From positions 4,774,001 to 4,838,000 of the forward strand of contig NW_026963295.1 in NCBI RefSeq assembly GCF_036588685.1: 64,000 nucleotides of DNA, given 5' to 3'. Within the stretch, counting starts at the first letter, position 1, and every line of letters starts with the position of its first letter. Below the pieces are notes generated by a model. The model did not search any database and was not told the DNA's origin. It saw only the letters and a list, made by a program, of their open reading frames with translations. Both the position numbers and the translations under genes were made by a program. Shown in pieces: positions 52,601 to 59,525 of this stretch. Source of the DNA: Mytilus trossulus. Its lineage: Eukaryota; Mollusca; Bivalvia; Mytilida; Mytilidae.

Positions 52601-55600
52601 TGAATTCATAGGTGACAAGTCAAGTGACGGAGATTTGGGACAATAGTGTACTCTCTATTGCAGAAAATTATCAACAAGTACTCTGAACATCAGATTAATA
52701 TTCCTACATCTGACATAACTCAATCCTTATTTTTTTTTTAGATTTCCGACAAGATTGGTGTAATTTGATATTGAACCACATGAGGATCATAGTTTGGGTA
52801 TTCGTTGATATTCTATGTTACGATTACTGTCAGAGTAAACACATGGTATACATTCGAGATTGGCATAAACAAACGAAAAGTCAAAATTCTTCCATTAAAA
52901 ATGTTACGGACACCATCACGACTTGTTGTACCGTTAGTGGTAATTTGTGTCACAAATTACGACGAATATCTTTCAGTTGACAACATGAACAACACAAACA
53001 ATCCGTCATGTTTCCCCCGAATAATACGTTTCTAAAAAAACTTATCTTTTACACAGTTGCATTAAATCACTTTAAATAACTTGCTCTTTATTTCGGGTTA
53101 AAATTTTGGAAATTTATATACAAATTAAAACAAATTCATAGATTGACTGATATTGTTTAGGTTCTTTCATAAAATATGCTACATAGGAGCAATCCCTATG
53201 TTGCTTTATCCTTTGATTTCGGTATTTTTATTATTTTACGTTTTTTGCTAGGACAAAAGGCTTTTAAACAATCAGTTAATTCGGCAAATATCTGAGAATA
53301 AAGTTGAATTTCATCATTTGAACTATGAAGTAAAGTATGTTTAATTTTCATTTTGTGAGAATAGAGGCAATTTATTCCTATTTGAATGTTTACGTTTTCA
53401 CAAGATTATCAAAGTTTGTATAATATTGTTATGGTACAATTTGACGCCCGGCATTACTGACCAGACAATAATTTCCAAAATGCACCTTGAGTGCAGTCAA
53501 GTAAGTATCGATCATTTAATATCAAACAGTGACATATGGTTGGTAAAATCAATGTGAATAATTATCGACTTACCTTACTCTGTAAATTTATATTGATACC
53601 ACGGTCAATTAGCAACCTTATGATTTCAGTTTGTCCGTTCAATGCAGCCAAGTGAAGTGCAGTATAACCATCCTGTAAAAGAAACACTAAACAGTGTTAG
53701 CATAACATTTAATGATAAAGAATGCAGCTGATATAGAAACTAACGCATGACTACTTAATGTCGCATTACTCGTGGCGCTCGACCCTGTAGCCGATGTAAT
53801 CATCAAATAAATATATCGGATATTACTTGCTATCAAATGTTTCCTTGATAATAATAATAAGATGACAATTTGTGAAATATGTTCAAATATCGTTAATCGA
53901 TTTAGAAAAATTGAGACAAAGAAACAGAAACATAGTATCTTCAAACCATAAAAGTAAATCAACAATAGAAAATAAAGATAAGAAACAAATCTTCACCACT
54001 TACCAACAAAAGAAGATAAAGGGTATTCTTATACACCAAAATGGCGATTCAAATGGGAATTTCAAATTCCAAATATGGAGATTATGTTATTGATGAATCA
54101 ACAGGAGTATATAATTTACACGTTTAAGTAAATACAAATAAGTGTTGCCAGTAAATAATGTATATTCAATTTTAACGATATCAACATGATCAAACCAAAT
54201 GAAATACACGAGAAAATCATAAATTTTAAAGTAACAATGTACGCCAAAAGGAGTGAAAGCTTATGGAAATCCTTTTCCAGATATTTGTTCCTATGGAGAC
54301 AGACACAGATTTCACCTCATAATCAACATTGCAATTATTTGAGTCAAAAATCGTAAAAAAAGGAATGTACGATATGCTTGAATTGTTGGTAATCACCTAA
54401 TATGAGGTTTTGAATTCATTGGTGCCTCCCCGGAGAATTGCTGGCTAGGTTTAGCTTGCTCAGTAGTTATGTTTCTATGGTGTGACTCGTGTTCAATTAG
54501 AATTGTCCCTAGACAAAATTTTACAATCGCCATGAAGAGTTGGTAGGCTGGTATGACAGGACTTCGTCCTTAATTTTTTTTTTCAATTACCGACGACATA
54601 ATTATATATACTTGACAATATGAAGTCATCAATTTGGGAATGAGCTAATATTTCATTTTACGATTACTGTCTATGTATGATTTCCAGGATAAGTATTGGT
54701 AATGTCATATCAACCATTGACATCCAGGTGGTGATATCAATGTGATTAATAATTCAAATACCTTTTTCTGTAAATTTATATCAATACCACTGTCGATAAG
54801 CAAACTAACGATTGCAGTGTCCCTGTTAGATGCAGTCCTATGAAGGGCAGTATCACCATCCTATACAAAGAAACACTAAACAGTATTAACAGAGCATTTA
54901 ATGAGTAAGATATTTGTCAGATTTTCGGAATTCTCTGGTTTTATCTATTTGAATGCCTTTACAATTTTTGGTCCATTGACCCCAATTTTTCTGTTTATAA
55001 ATCTTTAACTTGTATAATTATCAGATTATAAGCCACCTGTAAAAGTTTTATAAAATCCTTGTTATTTTGTAATAGTTTTCGAGAACTTAAACTAGTCATT
55101 GATAAATCTATGAAAAATCAAGCGAGAACATTTTCCCGTCAAAATTTCCATAGCTAATATCTTGAAAACAGGCACATTGACTTATATATGTATATTTTTT
55201 TGCCTTTTCAATTCCTTTATTAACCCTTATCAATATATACCAGTGTTATGCTTGTTATATTGAAACTTAGTAGCGAAGTTACCAAATTAAGTATTGATTA
55301 TGTCATATGAGTTCGGTATTTTTATTATTTTACTTTTTTTGCTAGGACAAAAGGATTTTAAACCATCAGTTAATTCGGAAAATATCTGAGAAAGTTAAAT
55401 TTCTTTATTTGAACTATAAAGTTAAGTAAGTTTAATTTTCTTTTTGTGAAAAAAGAGGCAATTTATTCCTATTCGAAGGTATATGTTTTTACAAGATTGT
55501 CAAAGTTTGTATGATATTGTGATGGATCATGTTGACGTCCGGCATTACTGACCAGACAATAATTTCCGAAATGCACCTTGAGTGCAGTCAAGTTAGTATC

Positions 55601-55763
55601 GATAATTTAATATCAAACAGTGACATATGGTTGGTAAAATCAATGTGAATAATTATCCACTTACCTTACTCTGTAAATGTATATTGATACCATGGTCAAT
55701 TAGCAACCTTATGATTTCAGTTTGTCCGTTCAATGCAGCCAAGTGAAGTACAGTATAACCATC
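22347..55763 (-). CDS. Ankyrin-Roc-COR-death domain protein (ROCO family), 5' end not in view
   Basis: Minus-strand gene; exons (5' to 3' of the mRNA): 55665-55763, 54762-54860, 53574-53672, 51778-51876, 48276-48374, 42305-42406, 41003-41062, 39539-39563, 37120-37377, 34005-34217, 32847-33449, 31485-31582, 27679-28923, 27275-27305, 25819-26087, 25023-25050, 22347-22660. All junctions have GT-AG sites and matching phases; the sum is 3,741 nt, or 1,246 aa plus stop. Order: ankyrin repeats, Roc GTPase (P-loop [17 protein letters not shown]), COR, two death domains. This resembles the C-terminal half of DAPK1 without visible kinase or calmodulin segment. Likely an intracellular GTP-regulated adaptor in death or immune signalling (inference). 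The first ankyrin exons and start codon would lie beyond the transposon at 55788. The donor of exon 34005-34217 is the least certain. Whether the gene is active cannot be told: dead ankyrin exons coexist, but the main frame is intact. Confidence 0.85.
22911..23252 (-). repeat. Dispersed repeat family B, copy 2
   Basis: Lies in a ROCO intron. Contains GGAAGATGTGGTGTGAGTGC, GTACGGCCTTCAACACGGAG and GCAGCGGGATTAAACGTTTT; close to the copy at 43581-43920 in inverse orientation. Confidence 0.92.
23945..24142 (-). repeat. Dispersed repeat family A, copy 2
   Basis: Contains TATTTGGCACAGCTTTTCGA, TGATGAGTCTTATGGAGACG and ACGAAACGCGCGTCTGGCGT. Inverse orientation to 2724-2910; lies in a ROCO intron. 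Confidence 0.88.
25023..25050 (-). CDS. ROCO gene 28 nt micro-exon
   Basis: Minus-strand TTTTGCAG|...|GTAAGTC brackets 28 nt coding LVKGVYIDF plus one base. It is needed to connect the phase-0 donor of exon 25819-26087 to the phase-1 acceptor of the last exon. Call rests on splice sites and phase only. Confidence 0.7.
25190..25375 (+). repeat. Dispersed repeat family C, copy 2 (truncated)
   Basis: GTGTGAGGTTTAGCACTATG, CCATTTTCTACATGAACC and CAGTATATTTGTGATTTTAT parallel 20630-20833. Confidence 0.85.
25819..26087 (-). CDS. ROCO gene exon: first death domain
   Basis: Codes about 90 aa: [77 protein letters not shown]. The pattern (L...LG-L---D...W-----L--C) is death-fold like. Acceptor TATAACAG|TT (phase 1), donor AAG|GTATAC (phase 0). 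Confidence 0.85.
26220..27274. other. ROCO intron, AT-rich
   Basis: Intron between the death-domain exon and the 31 nt exon. Nothing recognisable apart from the CC-rich tract at 26178-26205 just upstream of the death-domain acceptor region. Confidence 0.6.
27275..27305 (-). CDS. ROCO gene 31 nt micro-exon
   Basis: Codes [10 protein letters not shown] plus one base, between TTTTTATCAG and GTATTG. It is a short acidic, cysteine- and proline-containing linker between the COR exon and the first death domain; phases match both neighbours. Confidence 0.75.
27679..28923 (-). CDS. ROCO gene large exon: end of Roc and COR domain
   Basis: 1,245 nt, 415 codons, phase 0 at both ends. Begins [18 protein letters not shown] and [17 protein letters not shown] (end of Roc), then the COR domain: [60 protein letters not shown] (typical COR core). 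A further block ([20 protein letters not shown] to [16 protein letters not shown]) forms the C-terminal part, and [20 protein letters not shown] closes the exon. COR mediates dimerisation and couples the GTPase state to effector domains in ROCO proteins. No stop or frameshift. Donor AAAG|GTAACAAT, acceptor TTTTTAG|CACGAG. Confidence 0.92.
28924..31484. other. ROCO intron holding a family G repeat
   Basis: AT-rich intron between the COR exon and the THKD exon. Besides the repeat at 29252-29800, nothing recognisable is seen. Confidence 0.65.
29252..29800 (-). repeat. Dispersed repeat family G, copy 1
   Basis: About 550 bp. Order: GATGTGTTATGATTGCCAAA, ATAACTCTCCACAAGAGACA, CCCATACTGCATAGTCAGCT, CAATGTAAAACAATTCGAAC, CTGACAGCTGGTTCAAAGCC. 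A second copy in the same orientation is at 57050-57660. The outer end resembles that of family B. Strand is given by analogy with family B. Confidence 0.88.
31485..31582 (-). CDS. ROCO gene exon: Roc G4 motif
   Basis: 98 nt coding [20 protein letters not shown] then [16 protein letters not shown] is the guanine-specificity (N/TKxD) motif of Roc GTPases. Acceptor GTACAG|AT, donor CAG|GTAAAA. Confidence 0.88.
32847..33449 (-). CDS. ROCO gene exon: acidic linker and Roc G3 motif
   Basis: 603 nt. First two thirds: a charged, Ser/Asp/Glu-rich linker ([32 protein letters not shown]) passing into a basic stretch ([20 protein letters not shown]). Last third: [63 protein letters not shown] is the Roc G3/Walker B motif. 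Acceptor CTTAG|TTGTG, donor AGGG|GTATTT. The 111- and 149-codon plus-strand ORFs overlapping here are shadows. Confidence 0.9.
34005..34217 (-). CDS. ROCO gene exon: linker after the P-loop
   Basis: Begins [18 protein letters not shown] in phase with the P-loop exon and continues as a hydrophilic, probably disordered linker ([20 protein letters not shown]). The acceptor ATTTTAG|AGTTCTCC is clear. The donor is not: GATG|GTTTGT (position 34005) gives the right phase, but other phase-1 sites in the exon cannot be excluded; the open frame continues to a stop at about 33961. Confidence 0.6.
34260..37119. other. ROCO intron, AT-rich
   Basis: No coding signal or recognisable repeat found; short ORFs only. 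Confidence 0.55.
37120..37377 (-). CDS. ROCO gene exon: Roc P-loop
   Basis: 258 nt. [20 protein letters not shown], then [20 protein letters not shown] with the Walker A/G1 motif GEQGTGKT, then [20 protein letters not shown]. The position corresponding to G2/switch I is probably in the RISTDGIEL segment. Acceptor AATTTAG|GTCTTC, donor CAAG|GTAAAA. Confidence 0.9.
38410..38580 (+). repeat. Dispersed repeat family F, copy 1
   Basis: CCAAAGGGACAGTCAAACTC, AACAAACTGACAACGCCATG, ATAGTACACATGACACAACA. Nearly identical to 40255-40400; both lie in ROCO introns. Confidence 0.92.
39539..39563 (-). CDS. ROCO gene 25 nt micro-exon
   Basis: Codes EYENTLLP plus one base, bracketed by TTTTGTAG and GTGAGTAT. 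Links the last ankyrin half-exon (phase 0) with the P-loop exon (phase 1). Confidence 0.75.
40255..40400 (+). repeat. Dispersed repeat family F, copy 2
   Basis: Same order as 38410-38580 (CAACGCCATGGCTAAAAATG, ATAGTACACATGACACAATA). Confidence 0.92.
41003..41062 (-). CDS. ROCO gene exon: end of ankyrin region
   Basis: 60 nt, phase 0, coding [20 protein letters not shown], the second half of a final ankyrin repeat (usual form GKTAIDLA...G...I.KLL). Acceptor ATATATCAG, donor GTAAAT. Confidence 0.82.
41290..41501 (-). repeat. Dispersed repeat family A, copy 3
   Basis: TTCTTATTCCAGGCATAG, CAACTTTGTACTTGTTTGGC, TGATGAGTCTTATGCAGACA, AAAACGCGCGTCTGGCGAAT. Lies between ankyrin exons 42305 and 41003. 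Confidence 0.88.
42305..42406 (-). CDS. ROCO gene ankyrin exon (34 aa, most diverged)
   Basis: 102 nt, phase 0: [20 protein letters not shown] then [14 protein letters not shown]. One full ankyrin repeat (T-LH-A...LL---D-----N). Acceptor TTTTTTAAG, donor GTAAGT. Confidence 0.85.
42492..42905 (+). pseudogene. Retroelement reverse transcriptase C-terminal fragment
   Basis: 138 codons to the stop, without an upstream continuation. [60 protein letters not shown] and [13 protein letters not shown] match the region after the catalytic core of a widespread metazoan RT family in which a QLVR-ARVC segment is followed by a LL-QGF-YHKL-K-F-KF block. I think of Penelope-like or a related clade but cannot fix it. 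It is 5'-truncated and therefore dead. The 3' UTR appears to continue to 43920. Confidence 0.6.
42906..43580 (+). mobile_element. Probable 3' UTR of the truncated retroelement
   Basis: Non-coding sequence following the RT stop and leading without a visible break into the family B repeat. Its link with the ORF is inferred from adjacency and orientation. Confidence 0.45.
43581..43920 (+). repeat. Dispersed repeat family B, copy 3 (tail of the retroelement)
   Basis: Complement of the copies at 13761 and 22911: GGGCCCATTAAAACGTTTAA, TCCGTGTTGAAGGCCGTACT, CATTGGCACTCACACCACAT, ending TCTTCCTATATCTA. Confidence 0.9.
43925..44860. other. ROCO intron between ankyrin exons
   Basis: No coding signal. 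Holds a 12 bp G-run near 44132-44144 and sequence of decayed dispersed-repeat character around 44750-44850. Confidence 0.5.
44865..46480 (+). pseudogene. Relic of a BEL/Pao-type LTR retrotransposon (5' region and gag)
   Basis: TTGGTGCCGTGACCAGG near 45025-45041 looks like the primer-binding region that follows the 5' LTR of BEL/Pao elements. About 750 bp on, a plus-strand reading holds a Cys/His zinc-knuckle cluster of Pao gag type ([19 protein letters not shown] ... RLCYN ... [15 protein letters not shown]) broken by several stop codons. No pol domain is recognised. Limits are approximate; the LTR start is guessed at about 44865. Confidence 0.5.
46500..46815 (-). repeat. Duplicated intron unit, type X copy 1
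   Basis: Matches 54450-54761 in order: GAGCTTGCTCAGTAGTTATG, AAGAGTTGGTAGACCGGTAT, GAAGTCATCAATTTGGGAAT-type sequence, then the adjoining ankyrin exon. The duplicated block is therefore intron plus exon. Confidence 0.8.
46816..46914 (-). pseudogene. Dead ankyrin exon of the ROCO gene
   Basis: 99 nt homologous to the functional exons: [19 protein letters not shown] then stop, LI, stop, [10 protein letters not shown]. Two in-frame TAG codons, and the donor reads ATAAGTG instead of GTAAGTG. The acceptor side ACAG|GATGG is intact. Confidence 0.88.
47320..47380 (-). pseudogene. Remnant of another ankyrin exon
   Basis: Minus-strand [14 protein letters not shown] matches the first half of the exon consensus [14 protein letters not shown]. 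The second half is not recognisable, and no acceptor is left. It is followed by unit sequence like that after the other exons (GTCGTATTTATTGTTGCAAG-type, ATAATTGC). Confidence 0.65.
48055..48105 (-). repeat. Short fragment of a family B/G end
   Basis: AATGTGGTAGGATTGCCAAT followed by GAGATAGCTCTCAAAAAGAT matches the outer end shared by families B and G. Confidence 0.6.
48276..48374 (-). CDS. ROCO gene ankyrin exon E
   Basis: 99 nt, phase 0: [20 protein letters not shown] then [13 protein letters not shown]. One complete ankyrin repeat. Acceptor TTGTATAG, donor GTAACTTG. Confidence 0.88.
48515..48930 (+). repeat. Dispersed repeat family A, copy 4, inserted in a duplicated ankyrin unit
   Basis: Contains CTAACCACTGGGCTGGTAAT, GGCATCGACCCAGTGGTGTT, CAGACGCGCGTATCGTCTAC and GATGAAGAGCATTGAGGATT. 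Sister units at 51877 and 53673 run through this point without it. ATGCCTGGGATGAGAAAATC, found at the opposite end in copy 2, opens this copy, so the element seems to be a piece of a longer or tandem unit. Confidence 0.85.
49080..50120 (-). repeat. Duplicated intron unit, type Y part, copy 1
   Basis: Parallels 52400-53200 and 54200-54420: GACAAGTCAAGTGACAGATA, TAGGTGTAATTTGATGTTGA, ATGTTACGATTACTGTCAGT, ATTGACTGATAATTTC. Part of the array of repeated intron+ankyrin exon units. Confidence 0.8.
50145..51419. mobile_element. Non-autonomous element with TIR AAGGTCTTTCCTTT and AGGTCA arrays
   Basis: Ends AAGGTCTTTCCTTT and AAAGGAAAGACCT are inverted repeats. The sister unit (53220) reads GGTATTTTTATTATTTTAC straight through the insertion point, so this is a real insertion. 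Inside is a 380 bp tandem duplication (about 50740-50930 and 51120-51310). Each copy contains four AGGTCA half-sites in a row with spacings of 2, 1 and 0 bases (50891-50917 and 51271-51297). The complementary TGACCT clusters are at about 50622-50646 and 51006-51030. No transposase is encoded; ORFs of 71-78 codons are not credible. Confidence 0.8.
51778..51876 (-). CDS. ROCO gene ankyrin exon D
   Basis: 99 nt, phase 0: [20 protein letters not shown] then [13 protein letters not shown]. One ankyrin repeat; TALH start and LLVDRG consensus are seen. Acceptor TTGTACAG, donor GTAAGTG. Confidence 0.9.
53574..53672 (-). CDS. ROCO gene ankyrin exon C
   Basis: 99 nt, phase 0: [20 protein letters not shown] then [13 protein letters not shown]. 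It differs from exon A (55665) at only three bases, each of which changes an amino acid. Acceptor CTTTTACAG, donor GTAAGTCG. Confidence 0.92.
54450..54761 (-). repeat. Duplicated intron unit, type X copy 2
   Basis: Paralogous to 46500-46815 (TAGCTTGCTCAGTAGTTATG, GAAGAGTTGGTAGGCTGGTA, AAGTCATCAATTTGGGAATG). Confidence 0.8.
54762..54860 (-). CDS. ROCO gene ankyrin exon B
   Basis: 99 nt, phase 0: [20 protein letters not shown] then [13 protein letters not shown]. It is the intact sister of the dead exon at 46816. Acceptor TTGTATAG, donor GTATTTG. Confidence 0.88.
54912..55285. mobile_element. Non-autonomous DNA element, family E, copy 2 (diverged)
   Basis: Interior parallels the complement of 21687-22068: TTTTATCTATTTGAATGCCT, ATTTCCATAGCTAATATCTT, TTATCAATATATACCAGTGT. 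Ends are worn. It follows ankyrin exon B's unit, interrupting intron sequence shared with the other units. Confidence 0.75.
55665..55763 (-). CDS. ROCO gene ankyrin exon A (most 5' exon seen)
   Basis: 99 nt, phase 0: [20 protein letters not shown] then [13 protein letters not shown]. One ankyrin repeat. Acceptor CTTTTACAG lies 25 bp from the transposon junction at 55788, so the polypyrimidine/branch region of this exon now abuts foreign DNA. Confidence 0.9.
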
Positions 55764-56227
55764 CTGTAAAAGAAACACTAAACAGTGTTAAGGGAGTTTG
55801 CTGGTCAGCTTTTGGCTGCGGAAAATCAGTTGTTTATCGTAAAACGTGGTCGGATTTTTTTTTTATTTAAATAATAAAGAAATCATATAACAAACAAAAA
55901 TATTTTTTTATATGTCCAGAATAATTTTAAATATTTTTATTGTTAAAATGAAATAGTTTTAACGAGTTTTACGACACTGCGAATGACGCGCCGTTTCCCG
56001 GCAATGTAAACAAATTGCCAGACGACACAATGGGACGATTCAAGAAAGGTGGTTTCTCCCACAAAAAGTACAAGGAAAGATACGAGAAAGTTTCTGAAGC
56101 ACAGAAGAAGCCTTGGAATGTTCCACTAGAAGATCATTCTTATTCAACACAACAGAATACGACGAGTAAGTGATAAAGCCTGTGGCGGTGGAACTTGAAA
56201 ATAACATCATCATAATGATACTGATAG

Positions 56228-56321
56228 TCCGAGATTACTCCGACGTACAACTGCTGTTTTGCAGTGGGACGAAACCAGCTTCACTGGCAAAACAGCCGTT
56301 GGACGTCAGAGTAATCTCGGA
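56228..56321. mobile_element. Palindromic MITE in transposase intron 1
   Basis: Arms TCCGAGATTACTCCGACGTA and TGGACGTCAGAGTAATCTCG..., about 35 bp each, spacer about 23 bp. Confidence 0.8.
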
Positions 56322-56454
56322 TTACATAGAGTCATAACGATAACCCTAACCCTGAACATCGCATTGAATTTTCGAAATGTCAGATTTTTTAAGAAATGAC
56401 TCATATATTTACGAAATGCCTGCATACATACATGTATTGTGATACATATAAATC

Positions 56455-56710
56455 AAAATAATTAAAAAACCTTTGTTGTTTCCCCAAGTCCCCAATCTCG
56501 ACCCTGCCTAGCCAGGTGTGTGAAGGTAGGTAGGCAAATAATTTTATTTTTCCAAAAAGCTTAACATTATCGCACGATCCAGCAAGCCTGAAAATCCAAA
56601 ATGAATAAAATAATATTTGGCTTAGTTTTGACAATAAAATTTCATGAGTAGCACCAAGTTTTGCAGTATCAGTAGGGATTGGGGAAACAAACAATATTTT
56701 ATTTTAGGCC
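56455..56710. mobile_element. Probable MITE
   Basis: Inverted AAACCTTTGTTGTTTCCCCA at the left and TGGGGAAACAAACAATATTT at the right. The ends resemble those of the MITE at 59396-59525. Confidence 0.5.
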
Positions 56711-56870
56711 TAGTGTAAAACCATTCAAACGAGAAAACCAAAGGTATAATCTATATAAAAAACAAGAAACACATATAAATTACATAAACAAATGACAACT
56801 ACTGTACATTGTACATCAGATTCCTGACTTAGGACAGGTGCAAACATTTGCAGCAGGATTAAGTATGGAA
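56705..56870 (-). repeat. Dispersed repeat family B, partial copy 4
   Basis: GTGTAAAACCATTCAAACGA, CAGATTCCTGACTTAGGACA, GCAAACATTTGCAGCAGGAT. Confidence 0.88.
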
Positions 56871-57049
56871 GTGGGTAGTAAAAATCTATATGACATCTTG
56901 ACTATGTTGAAGCCATGATTGCTATAATTTTATTTTATTTGACAGCAAAATTTTCTACTAGGAAGTGTGGCATTTCGGTAATTTGATGTCAAGATGTACG
57001 TATATATTACCAAAGAAAAAAAATCTAACTAAATCAAGTCAGTCAAACC

Positions 57050-57660
57050 TTTATATAAAAAAGAAGATGTGGTATGATTGCCAATGACACAACTATCCAC
57101 AAGAGACCAAAATGACAGACATTAACAACTATAAGTCACCTTACAGCCGTCAACAATGAGCAAAGTCCATACCGCATCTATGGTCAGCTACAAAAGGCCC
57201 CAAAATGACAATGTAAAACAATTCAAACGAGAAAACCAACAGCCTCATTTATATAAAAAATGAACGAAAAACAAATATGTGACACATAAACAAACGATAA
57301 CCACTGAATAACAGGCTCCTAACTTGGGACAGGCGCATACATAAATAATGTGGCAGGGTTAAACATGTAATTGGGGTCCCAACCCTCCTCTAACCTGGGA
57401 CAGTGGTATAATAGTACAAGATAAAAACGAAGTATAAAAATTAGTTGAAAAAGGCTTAACTCATCAGATGGACAAAAATAAAATTGGACATGGCCTGAGG
57501 TACTTGTACATGTACATCCTGACAACAAAAAGACTAGGAACAGATTTGAGAGTACCGGCAGTCATCTGACAGCTAGTTCAAAGCCACTAAGTTAACATCT
57601 AATTAAAAAAACAATCATCAAGTACTAAACATACATGGAATAAAGAATAAGGGTTTTTAT
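57050..57660 (-). repeat. Dispersed repeat family G, copy 2
   Basis: AAGATGTGGTATGATTGCCA, CATACCGCATCTATGGTCAG, ACAGCTAGTTCAAAGCCACT. Same order as 29252-29800. Short ORFs over it are not genes. Confidence 0.88.
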
Positions 57661-59390
57661 GCATTACAACTATGACCTATAATCCTTATATTTTGTCCAA
57701 AACATGACAATACAACCATGATAATGGGGTGAGGTCTGATTATATGGAAATCAGCAGATCCAGAATTTTTCATAACTTCCTAAGAGGGGAGGGCTCTGGT
57801 CAGGCTTCAGTGAATTCCTATACAATCAATAATTTTTCCAAGAAAAGTTCCCCCAAAATCTGTGTTCGTTCGCCTGAAAACATGTTTCCCATACTCTCTT
57901 TTGCCCCCTTTCACTTTCTCACCTTACACGTTCACAGCCAAAGTCCATTCAAACACATTTTATTTGTTTTGTCAAGGATTTGTATGGTAAGATAATTTTT
58001 GTTAATAATTTTGTAATCCAATTTTAAATATATTAATCTTAATCTTGTTTTGGTCAGTGAATTAACATGTTATTAGTGAGCGCTTAATTTTTTTTTTCAT
58101 TGTTTCAAAATAAAGTAAACAAGATACTGATTTTTTTTTCTTGTTAAATAAATCTTAATCATGATTTGGTTCGTGTATGGTTACAAATATTTTTTTATTG
58201 TTTCAAAATAAAGTGTATTTCTGAGTCAGCTAGTGACAACATTTTTTGTGTTCAATAAATCTTAATCAAATTTTGGCAAGTGCATTAATTGTTTTTACTC
58301 ATACTAAGCTAAACATAAACGCAGTATTTACAGATCTTAACATCAAAGTTTATAATATTTTTGTATGCATACAATGTACATTTGTATACATAAATGTACA
58401 TGTATTAAAAAATATCTAATAATTTAACTGGAATTTTTATGAAAATTTGAATTGAACATGAATTCTGTGCGAACCAACCTAGGGGCGAACATGAGCGGTG
58501 CAAACATGTAGGGTGTGAAACTGTATTATTAAGCATGAACAGACCTGATAACGGAATACTGTAAAACATGAAATAAAAATCGCAAAAACATTGCATAGAA
58601 ATAATTGTAGAGTTGTTTTGATGATTATCACAAACTACTGTAAGTAAAAACCACCTGGCAAGGAAACATATGAAACAAAAAGGAAGACAAAAAACATTTA
58701 CCACCCTCTGATATTTGTCTGAAAAACTTAATCACTTTCGTTTCCTCTTTCCAAAATCCCCCTTATTGCGCGTAAACAAGAGATATGGCTTTATCTAGGA
58801 ACTTGATATTTATATTCTATCGTGACCCTTTGTTTTTATGATTATACAGATATTATCAACATAACTAAGTAACTTATTACTGTTTCTGGAATGTGTAATG
58901 CAGTGCACCCACCTGCATCTTGCATTTACATGTAGGCTGAACTTTCATAGTAACTGTTGACAAAAAAAAAATATATATATATTAGATAATAAATTTCTTT
59001 TGATGGAATACTGAATTATTATCTTATGGTTATTGAGAAATTCTAGAAAAAGGGGGTTAATTTGGTGATGTGAAAAAAAACCCTTCTAAACACATTTTTT
59101 ATTTCATATATGTTTTGGAAAATATCATGTACATCTACAGTATCTTCCCTTAACATGTTCCTTATATAAGCTTCTTATATCAGTACTGTCCGTAACTTAA
59201 AAACAGCCATATAAACTGAAAACTGAATAGGAATAACTTAAAGTAGATGCTTATTATTATAGGAGAAAGTTGACATATACATGTATTTAATACATTGTTT
59301 ATTAGAGTACGGCAAATATAAATAGAATTAGATCTATCAATTGTTATTGAAAGAGAAGGCATTTACAATATTTCCTTACTCTAACATCAC
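57661..59390. other. Transposase intron 1, non-coding
   Basis: The sequence TGTTTCAAAATAAAGT... with TTAAATAAATCTTAATC recurs about three times between 58015 and 58280, a local degenerate repeat of about 80-90 bp. Nothing else recognised. Confidence 0.5.
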
Positions 59391-59395
59391 AACTG

Positions 59396-59525
59396 AGGCC
59401 ATGGAAAAATAATTGATGGTTTCCCCTAACCCGATCGGGTCATTTAAAAAAAAAAATAGCCTGCCTGCCGGGTCTTTAAAATTTTTCTTAGTTTGGGGAA
59501 ACCAACAATTAATTTTTCATGGCCT
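59396..59525. mobile_element. MITE with TIR AGGCCATGG...TTTCCCC
   Basis: Left arm AGGCCATGGAAAAATAATTG and right arm CAATTAATTTTTCATGGCCT, with GGTTTCCCC / GGGGAAACC continuing inside; spacer about 60 bp. Confidence 0.8.

Noticed and set aside
57729-57995. 88-codon plus-strand ORF in transposase intron 1
   Set aside because: No similarity to transposase parts, no splice phase with neighbours.
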